Below, one piece after another: positions 33,983 through 42,131 of a stretch of 64,000 nucleotides of DNA; within the stretch, counting starts at the first letter, position 1; each line of letters starts with the position of its first letter. Origin of the DNA: an uncultured Mollicutes bacterium (GTDB lineage: Bacteria > Bacillota_I > Bacilli_A > RFN20 > CAG-288); assembly GCA_900539865.1 (NCBI GenBank), contig UQDS01000001.1, positions 1 to 64,000 of the forward strand. The letters are read 5' to 3'. The notes below the pieces were generated by a model. It did no database searches. It saw only the letters and a program-made list of their open reading frames with translations, and was not told the origin of the DNA. The position numbers and the translations under genes are program-made.

Positions 33983-35623
33983 ATGATGAACAAGGAAACA
34001 ACAATGGAAACGAAACTCAGTAAGACTTATCAGACTGTGCTTGCCGCAGACAAAGAAACGCTGACAGCTGCTTTTGAAAAATTCACCAAGAAAGATCAAA
34101 AGCTTTTGGATATGTTTATCGGTATCACTCAAGAAAGAAAAGATGTTGCTGCGATTGCCGAGGCTTTTAAGCTGAGTGAAGAAGAGGCGTTAGAAGCTTT
34201 GACAAAGGCTTTAGACAAAGCCTTAAAAAAGCTTGACCCTTCCACCAAAAAGACCACAAAGAAATCTTCGACCAAATCTTCCGCCAAGAAAGAAAACTCT
34301 TCCGACAGTAAGAAAAAAGCTACGGCAGATGAAGAGGATATGGAAGAAGAGGAAATCAGTGAAGAGATCTCTAAGTTTTTAACAAAAGAAGATGACTTTT
34401 TACCGGATGAACAAGAGGAAGAAGCTTTTATCAAAAAGACCAAAGGTAAAAAAGGTAAGAACATCGATGACCTTGTCAAATCTGGAAAGGTTTTGATGAG
34501 TTTGGATGACATCAAAAAGCATTTCTTAGACATTGGAAAGAAGAATAATGGTGTCTACAAGCAATCTGAGTTTGACAATTACATTGACAAGTTTGAACTC
34601 AGCGATGAAGACCTTTCGGAATTGCAAGATTTCCTCTTTGAAAACAATATTCATTCTGATGATGAAAATCTCGATGAAGACCTTTTAAGCGAAGAGGATG
34701 AGGATTTTAATAACGAGGACGAAGAAGGCTTTGACAATGAGCCGGAATTCTCTCAAGACACTACGTATTACAGCTCTATGGATGTGAAGAATATCGATCC
34801 TGTCCGTCAATATCTTCACGAGATCGGCTCTTATCAAGTTTTACAGAGCAAAGAAGAAGAAGTCGAGCTTGCAAAGCGTGTGTTAGAAGGCGATCAAGAT
34901 GCTAAAGATCAATTGATTGTCTGTAATTTGAAATTGGTCGTTTCCATTGCAAAACACTATGTCAACCGCGGCATGGACTTCTTGGATTTGATTCAAGAAG
35001 GTAATTTGGGTTTGATCAAAGCGGTCGACAAATTCGATTACACCAAGGGCTTTAAGTTCTCTACCTATGCAACTTGGTGGATTCGTCAAGCAATCACAAG
35101 AGCTTTGGCGGATCAGGCTAGAACGATTCGTATTCCTGTGCACATGGTTGAAACAATCAACAAGATTACAAGAGCGCAGAGAAAACTCGTTCAAAAACTC
35201 AATCGTGATCCTACAGCGGAAGAAATTTCGGAAGAGCTTGGCGGTGTTTGGTCTGCCTCTCGCATTCGTGAAATTCAGCGCATTGCTTTAGACCCGCTCT
35301 CCTTGGAAAAACCAGTTGGCGAAGAAGAAGATAGCCACATCGGTGATTTCATTGAAGATAAGGATAATATCTCCCCTTATGAATATGCTAATCGCTCCAT
35401 GGAAACAGAACGTATCAACGAGGTTTTAGCTCAGTTGACCGAACGTGAGGCGCGTGTCATCCGTTTGCGTTACGGTTTAGAAGACGGTAGAACACACACC
35501 TTGGAAGAAGTCGGAAAAGAATTCAATGTCACTCGCGAAAGAATTCGTCAGATTGAAGCCAAAGCGTTAAAGAAATTACGTCATCCTGCTCGTGCGAAAC
35601 TCTTGAAGGACTTCCGTGATTAA
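33983..35623 (+). CDS. rpoD: RNA polymerase primary sigma factor RpoD/SigA
   Basis: A 546-residue housekeeping sigma factor. Region 1.1-like segment at about 155-215, acidic linker, region 1.2 from DPVRQYLHEIG (about 272), region 2 with DLIQEGNLGLIKAVDKFD and YATWWIRQAITRAL (2.3-2.4, near 361), region 3, and region 4 ending in VTRERIRQIEAKALKKLRHP. It recognises TTGACA/TATAAT-type promoters like those seen in this window. The N-terminus carries an extra 150 residues: a helix-turn-helix-like segment (about 28-86) resembling region 4, then a Lys/Ser linker. GGAGG six bases before ATG sets the start. Confidence 0.97.
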   Translation: MMNKETTMETKLSKTYQTVLAADKETLTAAFEKFTKKDQKLLDMFIGITQERKDVAAIAEAFKLSEEEALEALTKALDKALKKLDPSTKKTTKKSSTKSSAKKENSSDSKKKATADEEDMEEEEISEEISKFLTKEDDFLPDEQEEEAFIKKTKGKKGKNIDDLVKSGKVLMSLDDIKKHFLDIGKKNNGVYKQSEFDNYIDKFELSDEDLSELQDFLFENNIHSDDENLDEDLLSEEDEDFNNEDEEGFDNEPEFSQDTTYYSSMDVKNIDPVRQYLHEIGSYQVLQSKEEEVELAKRVLEGDQDAKDQLIVCNLKLVVSIAKHYVNRGMDFLDLIQEGNLGLIKAVDKFDYTKGFKFSTYATWWIRQAITRALADQARTIRIPVHMVETINKITRAQRKLVQKLNRDPTAEEISEELGGVWSASRIREIQRIALDPLSLEKPVGEEEDSHIGDFIEDKDNISPYEYANRSMETERINEVLAQLTEREARVIRLRYGLEDGRTHTLEEVGKEFNVTRERIRQIEAKALKKLRHPARAKLLKDFRD

Positions 35624-36281
35624 CACCTTATCTAAGCGCCTTTCTCTTGCCCGCGAAATGATTCCACACGGTCTTGTTTTGATGGATATCGGCGCAGATA
35701 TGGGCTTGCTCTCCCTTTCCTTAGCTGCGGATGGATTTAAGATTTATGCGAGTGAAAATAAGAAAGGGCCTTTCAACGCATTAATTAACAACACTAAACA
35801 ATATAAGGGAAACAATTTACAATGTATTTTTACAGATGGAATTGATATTCTCCCACAGGATGTCAATGCGTTGATTCTATTGGGCATGGGAGGGAAAACT
35901 ATTTTTGACATTTTATCCCGCCATGAAGAAAAGCTTTCTCAAATTGAATATATTCTGATGGAACCGCAGAGTGAAACGAAGCTTCCGATTTCCTATGTTT
36001 TACAACAAGGGTATGAGAACATCTCTGGATGTTATGTCTTTGAAAAACGTTACTATCCGTTGATGCTTTTTAAAAAGACGCAAATAAAAAAACAATATAA
36101 TGAGGCTCAGCTTTTGTTTGGACCTTATATGTTAGAAAACAAAGATTCCTTGTTATTTGAATTTTTACATAAGGAAGAAGAACGCATTGACGCTCTTTGT
36201 CCTGTAGGTCAAAAGAATAACGAATCTTATTTGAACGTTGTAAAAGAGGCTTTAAATTATGAATTTAAAACAACTGCTTAG
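35616..36281 (+). CDS. trmK: tRNA (adenine22-N1)-methyltransferase TrmK
   Basis: A 221-residue class I SAM-dependent methyltransferase of the TrmK (YqfN) family, methylating A22 in tRNA. LSKRLSLAREMIPHG, the SAM loop VLMDIGADMG (21-30) and the family motif LLGMGGKTIFDIL are visible, followed by the C-terminal coiled-coil region. The start is GTG 35616, overlapping the rpoD end by eight bases, with AAGGA five bases upstream. It also overlaps the next gene by 23 bases. rpoD-trmK-nif3 is the usual Firmicutes order. Confidence 0.92.
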   Translation: MINTLSKRLSLAREMIPHGLVLMDIGADMGLLSLSLAADGFKIYASENKKGPFNALINNTKQYKGNNLQCIFTDGIDILPQDVNALILLGMGGKTIFDILSRHEEKLSQIEYILMEPQSETKLPISYVLQQGYENISGCYVFEKRYYPLMLFKKTQIKKQYNEAQLLFGPYMLENKDSLLFEFLHKEEERIDALCPVGQKNNESYLNVVKEALNYEFKTTA

Positions 36282-37044
36282 AAAAATCTACCGCAAATTC
36301 CCTAAGGGTCTTTCAGAAGTTTGGGACTTTCCTGGTTATCAATGCGGCGTGAAAGATTGGAACGCTGAAATCAAGAAAGTCTTTCTGTGCCTAGACTTTA
36401 CTGAAGCGTGCCTTATAGAATGTCAAAAGTTCCAACCCGATTTGATTTTGACCCATCATCCTTTTCTCTTTGGAAAGAAAAGCGAAGTATGCGCTCATGA
36501 TTTGAAAAAAGCTCAACTTATAGAAGAAATTGAACAATTAAATTGTCCAATCTACTCTTTTCACACCAATTATGACAAGGCAGAAGATGGTATGAATGAC
36601 GTCTTGATTTCTTTGTTAGGGTTTGAAAAAGTATCGGTTGCTGATGATGGTTTAATGCGTCTTTGTAAAACACCCGCCCCAATGAGCTTTGACATGCTAC
36701 TTTCTCATCTTTGCGACACCTTTGATTTTGACCATTTAGACTATATCAACAATGACAATCGCTTGATTTCTCATATCACCTTTATCGCAGGCGGTGGGGC
36801 GAGTGAGTTTATGCATCCTCTGATTAAAAATAGCGATGTCTACCTTTCAGGAGATTGCGCTCATCACCATCGTTTGGACATGATGCGATATGGCATCAAC
36901 TATATTGATCTACCTCATGAGGTAGAAGAAATCGGTTTTCTCACAGGTATGAAAAAAGCGCTTGAGGAAATCGATCCTTCCTTAGCTCTTTGTTGTTATT
37001 CTTTTGAGCGATATTTCTCTTTATACTTGCCTAAGAAAGCATAA
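36259..37044 (+). CDS. Nif3-like dinuclear metal-centre protein (YqfO family)
   Basis: A 261-residue Nif3 family protein, the short form without the PII-like insert found in Bacillus YqfO. Metal ligands are recognisable: THHPFLF (two His), HTNYDKAEDGMND with Asp, GDCAHH and LPHEVEE. Members are annotated as type 2 GTP cyclohydrolase I, but their cellular role is unsettled; linkage to trmK is strong across Firmicutes. It converges on ispH with a 14-base overlap of the coding ends. Confidence 0.9.
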   Translation: MNLKQLLRKIYRKFPKGLSEVWDFPGYQCGVKDWNAEIKKVFLCLDFTEACLIECQKFQPDLILTHHPFLFGKKSEVCAHDLKKAQLIEEIEQLNCPIYSFHTNYDKAEDGMNDVLISLLGFEKVSVADDGLMRLCKTPAPMSFDMLLSHLCDTFDFDHLDYINNDNRLISHITFIAGGGASEFMHPLIKNSDVYLSGDCAHHHRLDMMRYGINYIDLPHEVEEIGFLTGMKKALEEIDPSLALCCYSFERYFSLYLPKKA

Positions 37045-37864
37045 GTTCTAATTGTTTCTTTATCATCCACACATTTTCTTTCGATATACTCGTGCTTGAG
37101 ACAAGATAAATATCTTTTCCTTTCACGACATCGAGAGAAATGTCCTTAACATCATTTGCTATTATGCCCTTTAACAAAGGGCATTTTTCTTTGATTAAAT
37201 TGTACAATTCATTACAATTGGATGAAGTTTTAGAGCCTAAAACGATAAAACAGCTTTTAAAAGGATCTACTTCAGTTAAAACTTGAATCGCCGTATTTGC
37301 CCTGTTTAAATAAAGAGGACAAAGGTTAGCGACAAAATGTAAATCGGTGTTTGTTTTAAAAAAGTTAACCATTTCTGCTGCTCTTTTTAATTCGAAGGTC
37401 GACTGAACAATCAATCCGGTTTGTAATTCTTTTTTGTCGCGCAAATCAGAGATTATTTTTTCATCGACAAAGGTCAAAAAAGGAAAATGAGAGAGAAAAC
37501 CGATCGTCTCTTGATGCCCTGCTTTTCCTACATAAAACCACTTACATTCATTTTTGTGTTTTTCTAACAAGCGATAGCGCGCTTGTATCACCGGGCAGAG
37601 CGCATCATATGTTTTATGGTGTTGAAACCGAATTTCATCTTGTATATCATGGCCATGTGCTGGGAAAAGAAGACTGGCGTTTGCTGAAATATTTTCACCT
37701 AAAAACGACACTTTTTCCGATAAAAGTTTTTCGTTTTCTTTTTCGTTGTGCATCAAAGGCTTTAATAAGATAAGCTCTTTCGAAGAAGATTTTGCTTCTT
37801 CAAAGACACTGAGCGCGTGTTTTACGCCTGTGCAAAAGCCATATTCAGTTATTATTTCTATCAT
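37031..37864 (-). CDS. ispH: 4-hydroxy-3-methylbut-2-enyl diphosphate reductase IspH
   Basis: A 277-residue IspH (LytB), the last MEP-pathway enzyme, giving IPP and DMAPP. The three cluster-ligating cysteines are present: GFCTGV (Cys11), DALCPVI (near 89) and ANLCPLYLNR (near 182). HGHD replaces the usual HGV-type active-site segment. With dxs and ispG also in the window, a complete MEP route is likely. The gene is monocistronic, opposite nif3, and divergent from apt across 83 bases. Confidence 0.9.
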   Translation of the reverse strand: MIEIITEYGFCTGVKHALSVFEEAKSSSKELILLKPLMHNEKENEKLLSEKVSFLGENISANASLLFPAHGHDIQDEIRFQHHKTYDALCPVIQARYRLLEKHKNECKWFYVGKAGHQETIGFLSHFPFLTFVDEKIISDLRDKKELQTGLIVQSTFELKRAAEMVNFFKTNTDLHFVANLCPLYLNRANTAIQVLTEVDPFKSCFIVLGSKTSSNCNELYNLIKEKCPLLKGIIANDVKDISLDVVKGKDIYLVSSTSISKENVWMIKKQLELMLS

Positions 37865-37916
37865 CGTTGTTTACTATAACATAATTGTAGCGATGTGAGT
37901 GAAATATTGTAAAGAG

Positions 37917-37925
37917 TGATATAAT
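37917..37925 (+). promoter_or_regulatory. Extended -10 promoter of apt-rel
   Basis: TGATATAAT, with TATAAT at 37920-37925, is the same extended -10 sequence seen at dnaB and deoB. No convincing -35 is visible. A good ribosome binding site (GGAGG, 37932-37936) follows. Confidence 0.65.
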
Positions 37926-37947
37926 ATTTACGGAGGAATTCATACTC

Positions 37948-38475
37948 ATGGATTTAGAAAAATATATCGGTGTCACACCTAATTTTCCCAAGAAAGGTAT
38001 TTCATTTAAAGATATTTCACCTTTGTTGAAAGATCCGGATGCATTTCAAGACTGCATCGATCAATTAGCTAAGCTTGCGGAAGAATTTAACGTAGATATC
38101 ATTTGTGGGCCGGAGTCTCGCGCGTTTATTTTTGGCGCAGCTTTAGGTTACAAGATGCACAAAGGTTTTGTCATGGCTAGAAAAGCTGGCAAGCTTCCCG
38201 GTGTGACTTATAAAGTCTCCTATCAGCTTGAGTATGGAACAGCTTCTATCGAAATTCCGGCAGGATCTTTTAAGAAAGGTGCTAGAGTCCTTTTAATTGA
38301 TGATTTAATGGCTACTGGAGGCACGTTCAAAGCCTTAAAAGATGTTGTGGAAATGGCTGGAGCAGTCCCGGTTGCATGTATCACTGTCATCAATCTTCCT
38401 GAACTCAACGGTGAGAAAAACATCGGACTCCCCTGTCGCTCCCTGTTGAATCTTTCTGATAAAGTTGAAGAATAA
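37948..38475 (+). CDS. apt: Adenine phosphoribosyltransferase
   Basis: A 175-residue purine salvage enzyme making AMP from adenine and PRPP. Family landmarks are FPKKGISFKDISPLL, GPESRAFIFGAALGY and the PRPP motif VLLIDDLMATGGT. Length is typical. GGAGG lies 11 bases before ATG. It is co-transcribed with rel, six bases downstream, as in Bacillus (recJ-apt-relA); here recJ is elsewhere in the window. Coupling purine salvage to (p)ppGpp metabolism makes sense because both act on the GTP/ATP pool. Confidence 0.96.
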   Translation: MDLEKYIGVTPNFPKKGISFKDISPLLKDPDAFQDCIDQLAKLAEEFNVDIICGPESRAFIFGAALGYKMHKGFVMARKAGKLPGVTYKVSYQLEYGTASIEIPAGSFKKGARVLLIDDLMATGGTFKALKDVVEMAGAVPVACITVINLPELNGEKNIGLPCRSLLNLSDKVEE

Positions 38476-38481
38476 TCGCCT

Positions 38482-40695
38482 ATGGAAATCAACAACCGCA
38501 TTTACACCTTCGAAGAAGTAAAAGAGGTGTATTCCAAATATATCACCGATAGCAAAGACCTCGCTTCGATTGAGAAAGCTTACCTTTTTGCTGAGAAAAA
38601 ACATGAAGGACAAATACGTAAAAGCGGTGATCCTTATATTTCCCATTGTATTGGTGTCGCTATGATTTTAGCGGATTTGCAAGGTGGTCCAGCAACAATT
38701 ATTGCAGGTCTCTTGCACGACACGATTGAAGATACGGGAACAACAAAGGAAGAAATTGAAAAAGAATTCGGCAAAGAAGTTGCGGATTTAGTAGAAGCTT
38801 TAACAAAGGTCACGCGTCTTTCTGATTATAAGAATGTTGAATTTACCGCAGAAAATCACCGCAAAATCTTTGTTGCAATGGCAAAAGATGTTCGAGCGAT
38901 TATCGTAAAGCTTGCCGATCGTCTCCACAATATGAGAACTCTTCAATTTCAACCGAAAGAAAAACAAGTTCGCATTGCCAAAGAGACTTTGGAAGTCTAT
39001 GTGCCTGTCGCTCATCGTTTAGGTCTCTATAAATTGCAAACGGAGATGGAAGATCTCTCTCTTTGGTATACAGAAAACGAAAAATATCTCTTCATCGAGA
39101 ACAAGATGAATGAGTTGATTCAAAACGCACAAGAAACTTTAGAGGAACTGAAAAAAGAGTTGACCAATATCTTAAAAGATAGCAAGATTCCTTTTGTCAT
39201 TTTAGATCGTGTAAAAAGCGTTTATTCCATCTATAAAAAAATGTACAACAAAAATTACGCTTTTGAACAAATCTATGACATCATGGCTTTGCGCGTGATC
39301 ACAAAGACAGAACAGAACTGTTATGAAATCCTTGGCTATGTCCATGCGAATTTCAAACCTGTCCCTGGTCGTTTTAAAGATTATATTGCGATGCCAAAGC
39401 CTAATATGTATCAATCTTTGCATACGACAATTATTACGAATAATGGGCATGTGTTTGAAATTCAGATCCGTACAAAGCAGATGGATGAAACTGCAGAAGG
39501 CGGTATTGCTGCTCATTGGCGTTATAAAGAAGGTACGCATTACGACGCAAAAGCAGAGCAACAAGAAATTGAAAATCAATTGCATTGGTTTAAAGATTTT
39601 GTCTCTATGGCTAAGGAAGGTCAAAACGATAATATCTCTACCAAAGATTATGTCGATACCCTCAGCCACGATATCTTCGATGCAAATGTATATGTCTTCA
39701 CGCCGAAAGGAAATGTCATCTGTCTTGCAAATGGTGCAACTCCGATTGACTTTGCCTTCCGTATTCACACCGATGTCGGCGAGCACTTACAGGGTGCGAA
39801 AGTAAACGGAACACTAGTTCCACTTTCTACAAAATTAAAAACAGGCGATGCGGTTGAAGTCATCACAAACAAAAATTCACAGCCGAATTCGGAATGGATG
39901 ACAATCGCTCATACCAATTTTGCTAAAAACAAGATCCGTAAATTCTTGATTCGTCAAAACGCAGACTATGTCCGCGAAGAATCTGTTAAGCGCGGAAGAC
40001 AAGCCTTGGTCGACGCTTTACGCGAGCGCAAGATCAACATTGACGTCAATCGCTTGATCACTAAGAAGGTCTTAGACGCTTTTAACGCCGAGACTGTTGA
40101 CGATCTTCTCATCATGGTCAATAACCGCAATGTACCCCCTTACCAAGTCATCGATGAAAGTGAAGAAGTCAATTACTCAGGAAAGAAGACCCCGGAAGAA
40201 ATCGCTGCAGAAATCAACAGCCGTAAGATTAAAAAGAATTCCAGCGATGTTGTCATTCTCTCTAACGGTGACACCATCATGACTAGCCTTGCCAATTGTT
40301 GCACGCCGATTCCTGGCGACGACATCATCGGTTTTGTCTCTACGGGTCAAGGCGTTAAAATCCACCGCAAGGATTGTCCTAACGTCAATCGTCCGGACAA
40401 TAAAGAACGCCTCATTGACGTCATGTGGAATCCAGAATGCAAGACCTTTAGCGAATGCCTTGTCGACATTGCAATCGAATGTCATGACCGCAATAATTTA
40501 CTCATTGATGTCTTAAACTCTCTCTCTTCTTGCGACGCGAAGGTTATGAAAGTCAATGCAAAGTTCCACCCGTCGAACAACACGACAACAATCTCCGCCA
40601 CCTTATTGGTAAGAAATAAAGATGAATTAGGACATTTTATGCACTGCTTGCTCGGTGTTAAATCCGTTTATCAAGTTCGAAGAGTATTTCATTAA
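38482..40695 (+). CDS. rel: Bifunctional (p)ppGpp synthetase/hydrolase Rel
   Basis: A 737-residue long RSH enzyme of the stringent response. The hydrolase HD domain is intact (LHDTIEDT, about 77-84). The synthetase domain has RFKDYIAMPKPNMYQSLHTT (about 295-315). TGS (VYVFTPKGNVICLANGATPIDFAF, near 403) and a C-terminal ACT domain follow, with the conserved CCTPIPGDDI segment between. It should both make and degrade the alarmone. It is the only long RSH seen here. A terminator shared with the opposing helicase gene follows immediately. Confidence 0.97.
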   Translation: MEINNRIYTFEEVKEVYSKYITDSKDLASIEKAYLFAEKKHEGQIRKSGDPYISHCIGVAMILADLQGGPATIIAGLLHDTIEDTGTTKEEIEKEFGKEVADLVEALTKVTRLSDYKNVEFTAENHRKIFVAMAKDVRAIIVKLADRLHNMRTLQFQPKEKQVRIAKETLEVYVPVAHRLGLYKLQTEMEDLSLWYTENEKYLFIENKMNELIQNAQETLEELKKELTNILKDSKIPFVILDRVKSVYSIYKKMYNKNYAFEQIYDIMALRVITKTEQNCYEILGYVHANFKPVPGRFKDYIAMPKPNMYQSLHTTIITNNGHVFEIQIRTKQMDETAEGGIAAHWRYKEGTHYDAKAEQQEIENQLHWFKDFVSMAKEGQNDNISTKDYVDTLSHDIFDANVYVFTPKGNVICLANGATPIDFAFRIHTDVGEHLQGAKVNGTLVPLSTKLKTGDAVEVITNKNSQPNSEWMTIAHTNFAKNKIRKFLIRQNADYVREESVKRGRQALVDALRERKINIDVNRLITKKVLDAFNAETVDDLLIMVNNRNVPPYQVIDESEEVNYSGKKTPEEIAAEINSRKIKKNSSDVVILSNGDTIMTSLANCCTPIPGDDIIGFVSTGQGVKIHRKDCPNVNRPDNKERLIDVMWNPECKTFSECLVDIAIECHDRNNLLIDVLNSLSSCDAKVMKVNAKFHPSNNTTTISATLLVRNKDELGHFMHCLLGVKSVYQVRRVFH

Positions 40696-40698
40696 TCA

Positions 40699-40735
40699 AA
40701 AAAGTCAGCTCCGTTGGAACTGACTTTTTTCTTTA
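40699..40735. terminator. Bidirectional terminator between rel and the DEAD-box helicase gene
   Basis: AAAGTCAG and CTGACTTT form an outer stem with an inner TCC/GGA pair. It is flanked by A residues on the left and T residues on the right, so it can end transcripts from both directions. Confidence 0.9.
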
Positions 40736-42106
40736 TTTTTTCTTGTTGTTAGGACGATCCATGTGGAAGTCTTTGGCATTGCCACCGCTTTTTGCGATAT
40801 TGGTTAAGACGATTTTTCTACGGTGCTTGAATTTGACTAAATCCACAGCCTTTTTTACCTTTTTCTTATAGCCAGGTTTGACTTTCGTCGTCTTGTTTTG
40901 ATTGACAGCATGTCTGATTTTCTTTTGCAAGACTTCTGAGTCAGCGCGGTCTTTCTTTCCTAAATTTTTAAATTCGTAAGCGCCTTTGTTCTTTTTCAGA
41001 GCATCCTTTGTAAGCGTGTAAGTATCAAATTCTACTTCACGTCTTACCAAGTCTTTTACGCGATTGACACTTTCTTCATCATCGTAAGTGTAAAAGACAA
41101 AGGAATCACCAGGGGCGTTACATCTTCCAGCGCGTCCTGCTCTGTGGAAATAATAATCGCTGTCTTTGCTCAAGTCTAAAGAAATGATGCATTCGACATC
41201 CGGAATATCTAAACCGCGAGAGACATAATCGGAAGCGAGCAATAACGTTTGATCCTCTTTGCGGAAATTGTCTAAGACTTTCTTAATGTCGCGTTTATCT
41301 AAACCACCATGCACAAAAAGGAAAGGTCTTTTCAACGCTTTCAGGTCATCTGCGACTTTGTAAAGCTCTTCTTTGGTAGAGACAAAGGCGATGGCTTTAA
41401 AAGGTTTGGCCTCGTTTAAGAAACGAGTCAAAGCTTCTGCTTTCGAGAAAGTTCTAATATCGACCAAATGGTGTTTGACACTTTTGGAAGTGATGGCTTC
41501 TCTGACATCGACAAGGTTTAAAATGTTGAATTGAGATTTGACACGCTTGATATCTTGAATGTTTAAAGAGGCAGAGAAGAAAGAAATCATGTGTGCTTCT
41601 CTCGGCTTTTTCAACGCTTCTAATGCGCTTTGGAAACCATCGAATGCAATCATGTCGCCTTCATCGATAATGACACGTTTTAAGCGGTTGATGGGGTAAT
41701 GGCTTGCCATTGTCGGATAGATTTCCGGGGTGATTAAAACGACAACAGGCTTTGCTCTACCATAATCATTTTTTGAGTAGATAGCTTTGACAGCATCCGC
41801 AGGGAAACCCATTTTGAGGGTGAATTCCTCAAAGACCGACTTAATCTGGTCTAACAAAGCGACAGTCGGAGAGATGATGACCGCCTGAACATGACCGTCA
41901 TTTTCTAAGTCATTTAAAATAGGTAAAGCGTAAGAAAGCGTCTTACCTGTTCCAGTAGGAGCTAAGGAAAGTACATTTTTATTTTTTAAAAGCAATGGGA
42001 TTGTTTTCGCTTGAACAGGAGACATAGAAACAAAGCCATCTTCTTTTAAGATGTCTAAAATTTCCTTTTTTAATGCTGTGGATCCAAACGGCAGTTCTTG
42101 ATTCAT
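40733..42106 (-). CDS. DEAD-box-type RNA helicase with DEGD motif II
   Basis: A 457-residue superfamily 2 RNA helicase. Q-motif region with SPVQAKTIP, motif I APTGTGKT (49-56), motif II DEGD (148-151) in place of DEAD, motif III SAS (178-180) in place of SAT, and motifs V-VI SRGLDIPDV and HRAGRAGR. The C-terminal 90 residues are Lys/Arg-rich, a likely RNA-binding tail. Similar to CshB-type helicases used in rRNA processing and cold response. GAGG before ATG sets the start. It is the last gene of the hisS-aspS operon. Confidence 0.9.
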   Translation of the reverse strand: MNQELPFGSTALKKEILDILKEDGFVSMSPVQAKTIPLLLKNKNVLSLAPTGTGKTLSYALPILNDLENDGHVQAVIISPTVALLDQIKSVFEEFTLKMGFPADAVKAIYSKNDYGRAKPVVVLITPEIYPTMASHYPINRLKRVIIDEGDMIAFDGFQSALEALKKPREAHMISFFSASLNIQDIKRVKSQFNILNLVDVREAITSKSVKHHLVDIRTFSKAEALTRFLNEAKPFKAIAFVSTKEELYKVADDLKALKRPFLFVHGGLDKRDIKKVLDNFRKEDQTLLLASDYVSRGLDIPDVECIISLDLSKDSDYYFHRAGRAGRCNAPGDSFVFYTYDDEESVNRVKDLVRREVEFDTYTLTKDALKKNKGAYEFKNLGKKDRADSEVLQKKIRHAVNQNKTTKVKPGYKKKVKKAVDLVKFKHRRKIVLTNIAKSGGNAKDFHMDRPNNKKK

Positions 42107-42131
42107 ATTTCACCTCGAATTGTTTTGATTT

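Noticed and set aside
33798..33986. 62-residue ORF between dnaG and rpoD
   Set aside because: It covers the long hairpin, has no ribosome binding site or recognisable domain, and runs into the rpoD start.
39202..39786. 194-residue minus-strand ORF
   Set aside because: Antisense to rel, inside conserved synthetase and TGS coding sequence; composition is that of a shadow frame.
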